A stretch of 64,000 nt of DNA from an uncultured Nocardioides sp. (GTDB lineage: Bacteria; Actinomycetota; Actinomycetes; Propionibacteriales; Nocardioidaceae). Position 1 is the stretch's first letter; each line of letters opens with the position of its first letter. Shown in pieces: positions 43,520 through 51,215 of the stretch. The position numbers and the translations under genes were made by a program. Below the pieces are notes generated by a model that saw nothing but the letters and a program-made list of their open reading frames with translations, did not search any database and had not been told where the DNA came from. Location of the stretch: the NCBI RefSeq assembly GCF_947488025.1, contig NZ_CANKYS010000007.1:62001-126000 (forward strand). Reading direction: 5' to 3'.

Positions 43520-44227
43520 TCAGTGCGAGCGCAACGGGCTGTCGTCGAGGCGCTCCAGCAGGTCGCGCGGGCCGTCGTAGACCGCTGACGCACCGGCGGA
43601 GGTGAGGCGCTCGGCCGGGACGCCGCCGCTGCGCAGCCCGATGCACGACGCGCCGGCGGCCTCGGCCGACAGGACGTCCCACACGGCGTCGCCCACGACG
43701 ACGGCCTGACCGCCGCCCGCGCGCTCGACGGCCAGCCGCACCATGTCGGGCGCAGGCTTGGTGGCGGCGTCGTCGGAGCCGGTGACGACCGCCGCGAGGT
43801 GACGGCGTACGTCGACGAGCTCGAGCAGGTCGTCGACGAGGTCGCTCTCCGAGGAGCTGGCCAGCACCAGCCGGTGCCCCTGGGTGGCCAGCGCCTCCAC
43901 CAGCTCGGCGGCGCCGTCGAGGGCGCAGACCGTGCGGAGGTGGGAGCGGAAGTAGTCGTCGTGCAGCTTGCGCACGTCCTCGCCCACGGCCGACTCGGCC
44001 GGGTCGCCGGCGACGTGGGCGACCAGCCGGTCGCCGCCCATCCCGATCGCCTCGTGGATGCGTACGGCACTGACGTGCAGGCCGACGTCGTGGAAGGCGG
44101 CGTTCCAGGCGCTGACGTGCTGGTAGACCGAGTCGACGAGGGTTCCGTCCAGGTCGAGCACGACGACAGGGGGCTGCGAGGTCTCGGCGTTCACGGCAGC
44201 GTCGTACCCAGTCGTCCGGAGCCACAT
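43520..44227 (-). CDS. HAD-family phosphatase (phosphoglycolate phosphatase-like)
   Basis: A 235-residue HAD hydrolase: motif I VVLDLDGTLVDS with nucleophile Asp, motif II VLASSSESD, Lys of motif III in ATKPAPDMV, and motif IV VVVGDAVWDVLSAEAAG. The cap is of the helical C1 type (YQHVSAWNAAFHDVGL). The ATG used gives MWLRTTGY; a GTG eleven codons later (VNAETSQ) is equally likely. A hairpin follows its stop. Substrate unknown, a sugar phosphate being usual. Confidence 0.87.
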   Translation of the reverse strand: MWLRTTGYDAAVNAETSQPPVVVLDLDGTLVDSVYQHVSAWNAAFHDVGLHVSAVRIHEAIGMGGDRLVAHVAGDPAESAVGEDVRKLHDDYFRSHLRTVCALDGAAELVEALATQGHRLVLASSSESDLVDDLLELVDVRRHLAAVVTGSDDAATKPAPDMVRLAVERAGGGQAVVVGDAVWDVLSAEAAGASCIGLRSGGVPAERLTSAGASAVYDGPRDLLERLDDSPLRSH

Positions 44228-44324
44228 GCGCGCGCAGGTGGCCGCCCGGGCGGGTGTGGTGTGGCACCGGGCGGCGGAGGACCATCGAGGGCTCAGGCAA
44301 CACCGATGTGTCGAGGGGATCGAT

Positions 44325-44987
44325 ATGGAGCTGCTGCCGCAGAGTCGGGAGGCGTTGGACGAGTACGTGACGGCGTCCATCGATGACATGGAGGGCTTGC
44401 TGCGGGTGATCGAGGGCTGGGCCGTGCGCTCGGTGCCGGACTGCGTTGCCCTGAGCGTGACCCTCCTCGACGAGGACCTGACCTTCACCCTGGTCGACCG
44501 GGCGGCGACGGGGGAGCCCCGGCACGACGAGCCCCGCGACGCCGGGCCCGCGCCGCCACCGGGAGAGGTCCACCCGCTTGACGAGCTGGACTGGGCCGAC
44601 ACGGCCCGCGAGCGCGCGTTCGGTGCGATCGCCAGCACCGTGAGCCTGCCGGTGGTGGAGCACGGTCGCGCGGTGCTCAACATCGACCTCTACGCCTCGA
44701 CCGCCTACGCCTTCCGCGACCGCATCGACGGCCTGGTCGAGGCCCTCGGCGCCTGGCAGGCCGGCGCCGTCACCAACGCGGACCTCGGCTTCGAGACCCT
44801 CCGCCGCGCCCAGCAGGCGCCCGAGCGGCTGCGCGAGCAGCGTCTCGTCGACGTGGCCGTGGGCCTGGTCGCGGCGCGCATGGCGGTGACCACCGACATG
44901 GCGGCGCTGATGCTGCGCGAGTCCGCCGAGCGCGCGGGCGTCTCGGAGTCGGAGGCGGCGTGCGTGGCCCGGGTGCTGCTGGCGTAG
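44325..44987 (+). CDS. GAF and ANTAR-domain regulator
   Basis: A 220-residue protein with a GAF-like sensory half (CVALSVTLLDEDLTFTLVD, VVEHGRAVLNIDLYASTAYA) and a C-terminal ANTAR helix bundle (QRLVDVAVGLVAARMAVTTD, ESAERAGVSESEAACV). ANTAR proteins usually bind paired RNA hairpins and prevent transcription termination. GAGGGG sits six bases before the ATG. It precedes a LuxR regulator gene. Signal unknown. Confidence 0.8.
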   Translation: MELLPQSREALDEYVTASIDDMEGLLRVIEGWAVRSVPDCVALSVTLLDEDLTFTLVDRAATGEPRHDEPRDAGPAPPPGEVHPLDELDWADTARERAFGAIASTVSLPVVEHGRAVLNIDLYASTAYAFRDRIDGLVEALGAWQAGAVTNADLGFETLRRAQQAPERLREQRLVDVAVGLVAARMAVTTDMAALMLRESAERAGVSESEAACVARVLLA

Positions 44988-45041
44988 ACGTCCACCGCCA
45001 TCGGGGCGTATGCGGCCCGCCCATGGGGGTACTGCACGGCC

Positions 45042-45719
45042 ATGCAGCGACCTACAGCCCCCGTCACCCGTCACGTCAAGGTGGCGATCATGGAGGAGAG
45101 CGAGCTGGTCGTCCACGGCCTGCGCACCATGCTCGAGCCCCACTCCGCACTCGTCACCGTCGTGGCGCACCGCGCCGACGGCCCGGCCCCCCTCTGTGAC
45201 CTCACCCTCTACGAACCCCACCGCCGCTCCGCCGGCGTGCGCCCCGCCCCGCAGCGGTTCCCGACCCGGATGGTGGCCTTCGGCTGGGACTGCAGCCCCG
45301 AGGCGGTCTCCACCGAGATGTCGCGCGGCGCCGCCGGCTTCGTCAGCAAGTGGCTCCCGGCCCGTCGTCTGGTGTGGAACCTGCTCCAGATCGCCGACGG
45401 CCGCGTCGTCGTCGACGCGTGGACCGGCCAGGCCGAGGCGGAGAAGGCAGCAGCCGAGAAGTGGCCGCTGACCCAGCGCGAGACCGAGGTCCTCTCGATG
45501 ATCGCCTCCGGCAAGGCCAACCGCGACATCGCCGAGGAGACCAACCTCAGCATCAACTCGGTGAAGTCCTACATCCGCGGCGCCTACTCCAAGATCGAGG
45601 TGACCTCGCGCTCGCAGGCAGTGCTCTGGGCGATCCAGCACGGTCTGCTCATGGCGCCGGAGAAGCCGGAGAAGCAGGTCGTCCGCCCCCGCGCGGCCGC
45701 CCACTCGCTCGCGCGCTGA
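45042..45719 (+). CDS. LuxR-type regulator with a degenerate receiver domain
   Basis: A 225-residue NarL-shaped protein. The C-terminal helix-turn-helix is strong (WPLTQRETEVLSMIASGKAN, EETNLSINSVKSYIRGAYSK). The receiver half appears to lack the normal phosphoacceptor: where DLRMP would follow an Asp, the sequence has CDLTLYEP, and the N-terminal acidic pair is MEESE; Lys of FVSKWLP is kept. It is thus probably regulated without phosphorylation. Its stop shares a base with the start of the LLM gene (TGATG). Confidence 0.8.
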   Translation: MQRPTAPVTRHVKVAIMEESELVVHGLRTMLEPHSALVTVVAHRADGPAPLCDLTLYEPHRRSAGVRPAPQRFPTRMVAFGWDCSPEAVSTEMSRGAAGFVSKWLPARRLVWNLLQIADGRVVVDAWTGQAEAEKAAAEKWPLTQRETEVLSMIASGKANRDIAEETNLSINSVKSYIRGAYSKIEVTSRSQAVLWAIQHGLLMAPEKPEKQVVRPRAAAHSLAR

Positions 45720-46678
45720 TGACCCGCTTCGGCTACTTCCTGTCCTGCGAGGAGTACGCCCCCGAGGAGCTGCTCGAGCAGGCGCGGCTGGCCGAGCGCG
45801 CCGGCTTCGACAGCCTCTGGATCAGCGACCACTTCCACCCGTGGACCAACGCGCAGGGGCAGTCGCCGTTCGTCTGGTCGATGATCGGTGCGGTCGCGCA
45901 GGTGTGCGACCTGCCGGTCACCACGGCGGTCACCTGCCCGACCGTGCGCACGCACCCCGCGATCATCGCCCAGGCGGCGGCGACGTCCGCCGTCCTGCTC
46001 GGCGAGGGACGCTTCACCCTCGGCGTGGGCACCGGCGAGGCGCTCAACGAGCACGTGCTCGGTGACGTCTGGCCCCACGCCGCGCGTCGGCTGGAGATGC
46101 TCGAGGAGGCGGTCGAGGTGATCCGCGAGCTGTGGACGGGCGAGGTGGTCTCCCGTGAGGGCAAGCACTACACCGTCGACACGGCCCGGATCTACACGCT
46201 GCCCGACCAGCCGCCGCCGATCTACATGAGCGCCTTCGGGCCGAAGGCGCTCGACGTGGCGTGCCGGATCGCCGACGGCTTCATCACCACCCAGCCCGAC
46301 GCGGAGTCGGTGCAGACGTTCCGCGCCGCCAAGGGTGCCGACGCGCCCACGCAGGCGGGCTTCAAGGTCGCCTGGGGTCCCACGCGCGACGACGCGATCG
46401 ATGCGGCGTACGAGCTGTGGCCCAACTCCGGCGTGCCCGGCGAGCTGAGCCAGGTGCTCACCAGCCCGCAGCACTTCGAGCAGGCCAGCGAGCTCGTGAC
46501 CCGCGACGCGTTCGCCGACAAGGGTGCCTTCGGGCCCGACGTCGCCGAGCACGTCGAGGCCTACGCGCCGTTCGTCGACGCCGGCTTCGACGAGGTGTAC
46601 GTCGCCAACATGGGCCCGCACTACGCCGACATGATCGCGGCCTACGGGTCCGACGTGCTCCCGCAGCTGCGCTCCTAG
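45719..46678 (+). CDS. F420-dependent LLM-class oxidoreductase
   Basis: A 319-residue TIM-barrel enzyme of the luciferase-like monooxygenase family, using coenzyme F420. GFDSLWISDHFHPWTNAQGQ, VTTAVTCPTVRTHPAIIAQA and [16 protein letters not shown] match the glucose-6-phosphate dehydrogenase-like F420 group found in actinobacteria. Co-translated with the LuxR regulator. Differs from the true Fgd (61396) in lacking its C-terminal signature, so the substrate is unknown. Confidence 0.87.
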   Translation: MTRFGYFLSCEEYAPEELLEQARLAERAGFDSLWISDHFHPWTNAQGQSPFVWSMIGAVAQVCDLPVTTAVTCPTVRTHPAIIAQAAATSAVLLGEGRFTLGVGTGEALNEHVLGDVWPHAARRLEMLEEAVEVIRELWTGEVVSREGKHYTVDTARIYTLPDQPPPIYMSAFGPKALDVACRIADGFITTQPDAESVQTFRAAKGADAPTQAGFKVAWGPTRDDAIDAAYELWPNSGVPGELSQVLTSPQHFEQASELVTRDAFADKGAFGPDVAEHVEAYAPFVDAGFDEVYVANMGPHYADMIAAYGSDVLPQLRS

Positions 46679-46695
46679 CGCTGGTCGGCGGCGCC

Positions 46696-47157
46696 TCAGG
46701 CGTCGTACTCGGGGTGACCCTCGACGTCCGCGGGCCTGGCCTCGTGGCCCTCGCGGCCGCGGGTGCGACGCAGCTCCTTCATCTCCGCCTCGAAGACGTG
46801 GCGCTGCCCGTCGACGAGCTCGTCGAGGATGCGCTGGTGCAGCCGCTTGGTGCGGGCGTAGAAGCCGTCGTCGAAGGCCTCGACCATCTGGAACGACCAC
46901 ATGCCCGGGAGCGGGTTCTGCCCGAGCACCTCGCGGTCCAGGGCGTCGGCCAGCTCGCCGTGGCCGGCCTCGCGCACCAGCGCCTCCGCCTCCTCGAAGG
47001 TGGACTCGGCGCTGCCCATGAGGCGGTGGAACGCGTAGAGGTGCCCGCGCGCGTCCTCGACGTGGTCGAGCGCGGCCGAGACCTTGCCGACCGCCTCGAC
47101 GGTCTCGTCGGTGACCCCGTCGGGTCGGCGGTGCTCGGGGGCGGGCTGGTCGTCCAT
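46696..47157 (-). CDS. Hypothetical helical protein
   Basis: A 153-residue soluble protein, mostly helical by composition, with HRLMGSAESTFEEAEALV and QMVEAFDDGFYARTKRLHQR. His and Glu are abundant in helix-like spacing. It begins MDDQPAPEHRRPDG. Convergent with the LLM gene and just after the ANTAR gene on the same strand. No family recognised; function unknown. Confidence 0.65.
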   Translation of the reverse strand: MDDQPAPEHRRPDGVTDETVEAVGKVSAALDHVEDARGHLYAFHRLMGSAESTFEEAEALVREAGHGELADALDREVLGQNPLPGMWSFQMVEAFDDGFYARTKRLHQRILDELVDGQRHVFEAEMKELRRTRGREGHEARPADVEGHPEYDA

Positions 47158-47209
47158 GTTCCGAGGGTCACAGATCCTGCGCGTCAGACGCCACCTGCCA
47201 ACGGGCGGG

Positions 47210-47956
47210 TCAGTTCGCGGCGGGGTCGGCCCCGACCGGGAGGTCGCGCGTCTGGACGACCTGGGCTGCGAGGTCGCGGAGCTTGACGTTCTGCTGCGAC
47301 GACAGCCGACGCAGCACATCGAAGGCGCGGTGGTCGTCGAGGCCGTAGCGTTCCATCAGCATCCCGGTGGCCTGGCCGATCAGGGTGCGGGACTCCAGGG
47401 CCTGCGCGAGCTGCTCGTCGTGGATCGACCGCGCCAGCGTGACCGCCGCCAGCGCGGCGATGATGCGGCCCTGCTCCACGTCCTCGTCGGTGAACGCGCC
47501 CGGCGTCCTGGAGTAGACGTTGAGGGCGCCCCAGGTGCGGTCGGGCCGGGTGAAGAGACGGAAGCTGGCACTCGACCGGATGCCCAGCTCGGAGACCATC
47601 GCCCGCCCCCATGAGGGCCACCGCGGGTCGGTGGCCAGGTCGTCGACCACGACGGTCTCGTGCTCGAGGATCGCCTCGCGGCACGGACCCTCTCCCATCT
47701 CGTACTGCGCCTCGTCGAGCTGTCGCAGCCTCTCGTCGGTGGCGATGGGCGTGCCGATCCGGTCACGCTCGACGAGCGAGATGCCGACGTAGTCGCACGC
47801 GGTGAAGAACTCCGGGGTGATCTCGGCAACCCGCTGCAGGGTGTGCGGCGGATCGGCCTGGGCGCCGAGCTCGAGGACGGCGTGGGTCAGCTGACGTTCG
47901 AAGACGTCGTTGATGGGACACCTACCTGGGGTGGGGCGAGACCTCCACCGTCCCAC
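47210..47956 (-). CDS. GAF and ANTAR-domain regulator
   Basis: A GAF domain (ACDYVGISLVERDRIGTPIA, GEGPCREAI, WGALNVYSRTPGAFTDEDVE) followed by an ANTAR domain (SRTLIGQATGMLMERYGLDD, AFDVLRRLSSQQNVKLRDLA). Family-like sequence starts at NDVFERQLTHAVLELG, but no canonical start codon lies close: the nearest in-frame ones are GTG at 47956 (used) and ATG at 47992, neither with a ribosome site. AGGTAGGTG stands just before an in-frame ATC at NDVF, which could be a rare start. Divergent from the zinc dehydrogenase operon. Confidence 0.8.
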   Translation of the reverse strand: MGRWRSRPTPGRCPINDVFERQLTHAVLELGAQADPPHTLQRVAEITPEFFTACDYVGISLVERDRIGTPIATDERLRQLDEAQYEMGEGPCREAILEHETVVVDDLATDPRWPSWGRAMVSELGIRSSASFRLFTRPDRTWGALNVYSRTPGAFTDEDVEQGRIIAALAAVTLARSIHDEQLAQALESRTLIGQATGMLMERYGLDDHRAFDVLRRLSSQQNVKLRDLAAQVVQTRDLPVGADPAAN

Positions 47957-48070
47957 CGAAGCCAGGCGCCCGCAACCCGCACGGACGCGCATGGAAGGGG
48001 CCCAGCGGGGCACTGGCTGAGCACGCAAATCAGCACTCAGCACGACCGACCCGAGGAGGTCACCGGTTTC

Positions 48071-49252
48071 ATGAAGGCAGTCACGTGGCAGGGCAAGCAG
48101 GACATGCAGGTCAAGGAGGTCCCGGACGCGGTCATCGAGGAGCGCACGGACGTCGTCATCGAGGTCACCTCGACCGGGCTGTGCGGGTCCGACCTGCACC
48201 TCTACGACCCGCTGACGCCCTTCATGGCCGCGGGCGACATCGTCGGCCACGAGCCGATGGGCGTCGTGCGCGAGGTCGGCTCGGCCGTGACCACCCTGGC
48301 GCCCGGCGACCGCGTCGTGGTGCCCTTCAACATCAGCTGCGGCACCTGCTGGATGTGCACGCGCGGCCTCCACAGCCAGTGCGAGACCACCCAGAACACC
48401 GACACCGGCACGGGCGCCAGCCTCTTCGGCTACAGCAAGCTCTACGGCCAGGTGCCCGGCGGGCAGGCCGAGCTGCTGCGAGTGCCGTTCGGCGACACCC
48501 TCCCGATCAAGGTGCCGCACGGTCCGACCGACGACCGCTTCCTGTTCCTCTCCGACGTGCTGCCCACCGCGTGGCAGGCCGTGGAGTACGCCGACGTCGA
48601 GGAGGGCGGCACGCTCGCGGTCGTCGGCTCCGGCCCGATCGGCGACATGGCGGCCCGGATCGCGCTCCACCGCGGCCTCCGGGTCATCGTCGTCGACTCC
48701 GTGCGCGAGCGGCTCGCCCGCGTCCACGGCCGCGGCGCCGAGACGATCGACTTCACCGAGGTGGACGGCGTCGGCGACGCCGTACGCCAGCTGACCGACG
48801 GCCGCGGCGCCGACGCCGTGATCGACGCCGTCGGCATGGAGGCGCACGGCTCGCCCGTCGCGGAGACCGCTCAGAAGGCGCTCGGCCTGCTCCCCAAGAA
48901 GGTGCAGGAGAAGGTGATGCTCAACTTCGGCGTCGACCGGCTCGCCGCCCTGATGAGCTGCATCGACAGCGTCCGCCGCGGTGGCACCATCAGCATCTCG
49001 GGCGTCTACGGCGCCCCCACCGACCCGCTGCCGATGTTCCAGCTGTTCGACAAGCAGGTGCAGGTGCGGATGGGCCAGGCCAACGTCCGGCGCTGGAGCG
49101 ACGACATCCTCGCGCTCCTCCAGCAGGAGGAGGACGTGCTGGGCGTCGAGTCGTTCGCCACGCACCACCTGCCCCTCGACGACGCCCCCGAGGCCTACCG
49201 CAAGTTCCGCGACAAGGAGGACGGCATGGTCAAGGTGGTGTTCCAGCCGTGA
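48071..49252 (+). CDS. Zinc-dependent alcohol dehydrogenase (formaldehyde-dehydrogenase-like)
   Basis: A 393-residue medium-chain zinc enzyme. Catalytic-zinc residues in TGLCGSDLHLYD and IVGHEPMGVV, structural-zinc cysteines in NISCGTCWMCTRGLHSQC, and the NAD loop AVVGSGPIGDMAARIAL are present. It resembles the glutathione-independent formaldehyde dehydrogenase branch. GAGGAGGT lies ten bases before the ATG. The stop overlaps the next start, so it is co-translated with the diiron and CDGSH proteins. Confidence 0.9.
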   Translation: MKAVTWQGKQDMQVKEVPDAVIEERTDVVIEVTSTGLCGSDLHLYDPLTPFMAAGDIVGHEPMGVVREVGSAVTTLAPGDRVVVPFNISCGTCWMCTRGLHSQCETTQNTDTGTGASLFGYSKLYGQVPGGQAELLRVPFGDTLPIKVPHGPTDDRFLFLSDVLPTAWQAVEYADVEEGGTLAVVGSGPIGDMAARIALHRGLRVIVVDSVRERLARVHGRGAETIDFTEVDGVGDAVRQLTDGRGADAVIDAVGMEAHGSPVAETAQKALGLLPKKVQEKVMLNFGVDRLAALMSCIDSVRRGGTISISGVYGAPTDPLPMFQLFDKQVQVRMGQANVRRWSDDILALLQQEEDVLGVESFATHHLPLDDAPEAYRKFRDKEDGMVKVVFQP

Positions 49253-50211
49253 GACTGCCCAAGCCGCGCGGCGGGCTGAGCGAGTGGCTCGTCGCCCGGC
49301 TGGGCGAGCCGGGGCTGACCGGCTCGGCGCCCGGCGCGGACTCGTGGGACGACGAGTCGATCTCGCTCTGGACGCTGCACGAGCTGTCGTTCCGCGGCTT
49401 CGAGGACGCCGACGACCGCGCCGAGTGGGACCCCGACCTCCTCGGCGTGCGCCGCGACCTCGAGACGGCCCTCGAGGAGCGGCTGCGCGCGCGGTGGTCG
49501 GCATCGGACGCCTCGGCCGCGGCCGCACCGTCGCCGGCGGAGGTGCCCTCGGCGCTCGAGGCGATCGTCGCCGCGGACGACGGCCCGTCGCTCGCCGACC
49601 GCGTGCGCCGGCATGCCGACCGCGACCAGGTGCTGGAGCTGCTGCGCCAGCGCTCGGTCTACCACCTCAAGGAGTCCGACCCGTCGGCCTTCGTCGTCCC
49701 GCGCCTGCCGGTGCGGGCCAAGGCGGCGCTGATGGCGCTGCAGTTCGACGAGTACGGCGACGGCGACCCCAACCGGCTCCACTCCCACCTCTTCGCGCGC
49801 GGCCTCGAGGCCGTCGGCCTGCGGGCGGAGTACGGCGCCTACGTCGACGACGCGATCCCCGAGAACCTCGAGATGAACAACGCCGGCTCCCTCCTCGGCC
49901 TGCACCGTCGGCTCCGCGGTGCGGCGATGGGGCACCTGGCGGCCTTCGAGATGACCAGCTCGCTGCCCTCGCGCAAGATGGTGCAGGGGCTCGAGCGGCT
50001 CGGTCTCGACGGTCCGATGTCGGCCTACTACGACGAGCACGTCGAGGCCGACGCGATCCACGAGCACCTCGCCGCCCGCGACATCTGCGGGACCCTCGCC
50101 GAGGACGAGCCCGACCAGGCGGTCGAGATCCTCTTCGGCGCCTGGACCTGCCTCGACGTCGAGGCCCGCTTCGCGACCGCGATGCTCGGGGTGTGGGAGG
50201 AGCAGTCGTGA
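49249..50211 (+). CDS. Haem-oxygenase-like iron-containing redox protein
   Basis: A 320-residue protein of the iron-containing redox (Haem_oxygenas2-like) family: LQFDEYGDGDPNRLHSHLFA, NNAGSLLGLHRRLRGAAMGH, FEMTSSLPSRKM and YYDEHVEADAIHEH carry the Glu/His ligands expected of a diiron site. The first 100 residues form a family-specific extension (WTLHELSFRGFED). GTG start overlapping the dehydrogenase stop; the next gene, a CDGSH protein, also overlaps. The reaction is not established for most of this family. Confidence 0.85.
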   Translation: MRLPKPRGGLSEWLVARLGEPGLTGSAPGADSWDDESISLWTLHELSFRGFEDADDRAEWDPDLLGVRRDLETALEERLRARWSASDASAAAAPSPAEVPSALEAIVAADDGPSLADRVRRHADRDQVLELLRQRSVYHLKESDPSAFVVPRLPVRAKAALMALQFDEYGDGDPNRLHSHLFARGLEAVGLRAEYGAYVDDAIPENLEMNNAGSLLGLHRRLRGAAMGHLAAFEMTSSLPSRKMVQGLERLGLDGPMSAYYDEHVEADAIHEHLAARDICGTLAEDEPDQAVEILFGAWTCLDVEARFATAMLGVWEEQS

Positions 50212-50411
50212 GCGATGATCACCCCGACTTCGACCACCCCGACGTCGTGCTCGTCCCGCACGGCCCGATGCTGCTGCGCGGCGCCGAGTCGGTCCAGGAC
50301 CTCGAGGGCACGGTCCACGCCGTCGACCGCCCCGTGGTGGCCCTCTGCCGCTGCGAGAAGTCCAGCCGCCTCCCCTGGTGCGACGGGACCCACAAGGTCA
50401 TCCCGCGCTGA
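50208..50411 (+). CDS. CDGSH iron-sulfur domain protein
   Basis: A 67-residue protein with a complete CDGSH cluster site: CRCEKSSRLPWCDGTH holds the three Cys and one His that bind a 2Fe-2S cluster. No membrane anchor. GTG start overlaps the upstream diiron-protein stop by four bases. Adjacent, coupled genes suggest it donates electrons to, or receives them from, that protein; this is inference. Confidence 0.87.
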   Translation: MSDDHPDFDHPDVVLVPHGPMLLRGAESVQDLEGTVHAVDRPVVALCRCEKSSRLPWCDGTHKVIPR

Positions 50412-50470
50412 GTCGTCTCCCGCCGCGCGTGTCCCGGCCGTCGGACGCCGACCCGCCCCATCGGCGGTGG

Positions 50471-50588
50471 GTGAGGCAGGTTTCGCACCTCGAGAACCTG
50501 CGTCACGCACCGCTCGCCAACGGACCGCTGGTGCGGCGGTGAGTGAGGCAGGTTCCCCAGCTCCAGAACCTGCGTCACGCACCGCTCG
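50471..50588. repeat. Two tandem 46-base hairpin repeats
   Basis: Copies at 50471-50516 and 50543-50588 (72-base period) start GTGAGGCAGGTT and end AACCTGCGTCACGCACCGCT. Each folds into GTGAGGCAGGTT / AACCTGCGTCAC (one mismatch) around a 12-base loop that differs between copies while the stems are identical. Located between the convergent CDGSH and methyltransferase ends; may terminate both. Confidence 0.75.
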
Positions 50589-50597
50589 ACGGCAGCG

Positions 50598-51215
50598 TCA
50601 GGCGCGGTCGATCCGGGCGAGCACCCCACGCACCTGCTGGCGCACCTCGACCATCGCGAGCCGTCCCTCGGTGAAGCAGGGCTCGCCGCGCAGGGCGTCG
50701 GTCTGGGCGCGGGTGCCCACCTGGAGCACGGCCGAGCCGCCGGGGGCGAGGTGCTCGTCGACGACGGCGAGGCAGGCGCGGGCGACGTCGAGGCCGTCGT
50801 CGCCGCCGTCGATCGCGGTGAGCGGGTCCTCGGGGAAGCGACCGGTCTCCTCGCGCGGCACCCACGGCGGGTCGGCGATGATCACCGGGAACAGCTCGCC
50901 GGGCTCGAGCGCGTCCTGCAGCCGGCCCTCGCGCACCTCGACCCGGTCGGCCATCCCGGCGGCCAGCGCGTTGGCGCGGGCGTAGTCGCAAGCGACGGGG
51001 TTGGCGTCGACGCAGAGCAGGTGGCGCTCCGACGACGCGACGGCGAGGAGGCCGATGTGGCCGGCGCCCGCGCAGAGCTCGAGCACCGTGCCGTCCGGCG
51101 CGGTGGCGAGCAGGTCGGCCGCCCAGTCGGACTGCGCGGCCGTCCACTCGCGCGGGCGCAGCACGCGGTCGTCGAAGGCGATCGTGAGGGACCCGAAGGT
51201 CAGCTGGTCGGTCAT
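50598..51215 (-). CDS. HemK-like class I methyltransferase
   Basis: A 205-residue SAM-dependent methyltransferase. Motif I TVLELCAGAGHIGLLAVA, acidic strand LLCVDANPVACDYARANALA and the (D/N)PP(Y/W) motif ADPPWVP, typical of N-methyltransferases acting on amino groups of proteins or nucleic acids. AAGGA lies seven bases before the ATG. Last gene of the seven-gene operon; the start overlaps the FAD enzyme's stop. In this setting it may methylate the pathway product instead. Confidence 0.83.
   Translation of the reverse strand: MTDQLTFGSLTIAFDDRVLRPREWTAAQSDWAADLLATAPDGTVLELCAGAGHIGLLAVASSERHLLCVDANPVACDYARANALAAGMADRVEVREGRLQDALEPGELFPVIIADPPWVPREETGRFPEDPLTAIDGGDDGLDVARACLAVVDEHLAPGGSAVLQVGTRAQTDALRGEPCFTEGRLAMVEVRQQVRGVLARIDRA

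Noticed and set aside
50028-50582. Minus-strand frame across the tandem hairpin repeats, giving a repeated RDAGS-like peptide
   Set aside because: The peptide repeat only reflects the DNA repeat; the frame overlaps the diiron and CDGSH genes and lacks a start signal.
50471-50588. Tandem repeats considered as a CRISPR array
   Set aside because: Only two copies, repeats are themselves hairpins with variable loops, no unique spacers of regular size beyond one and no cas genes.
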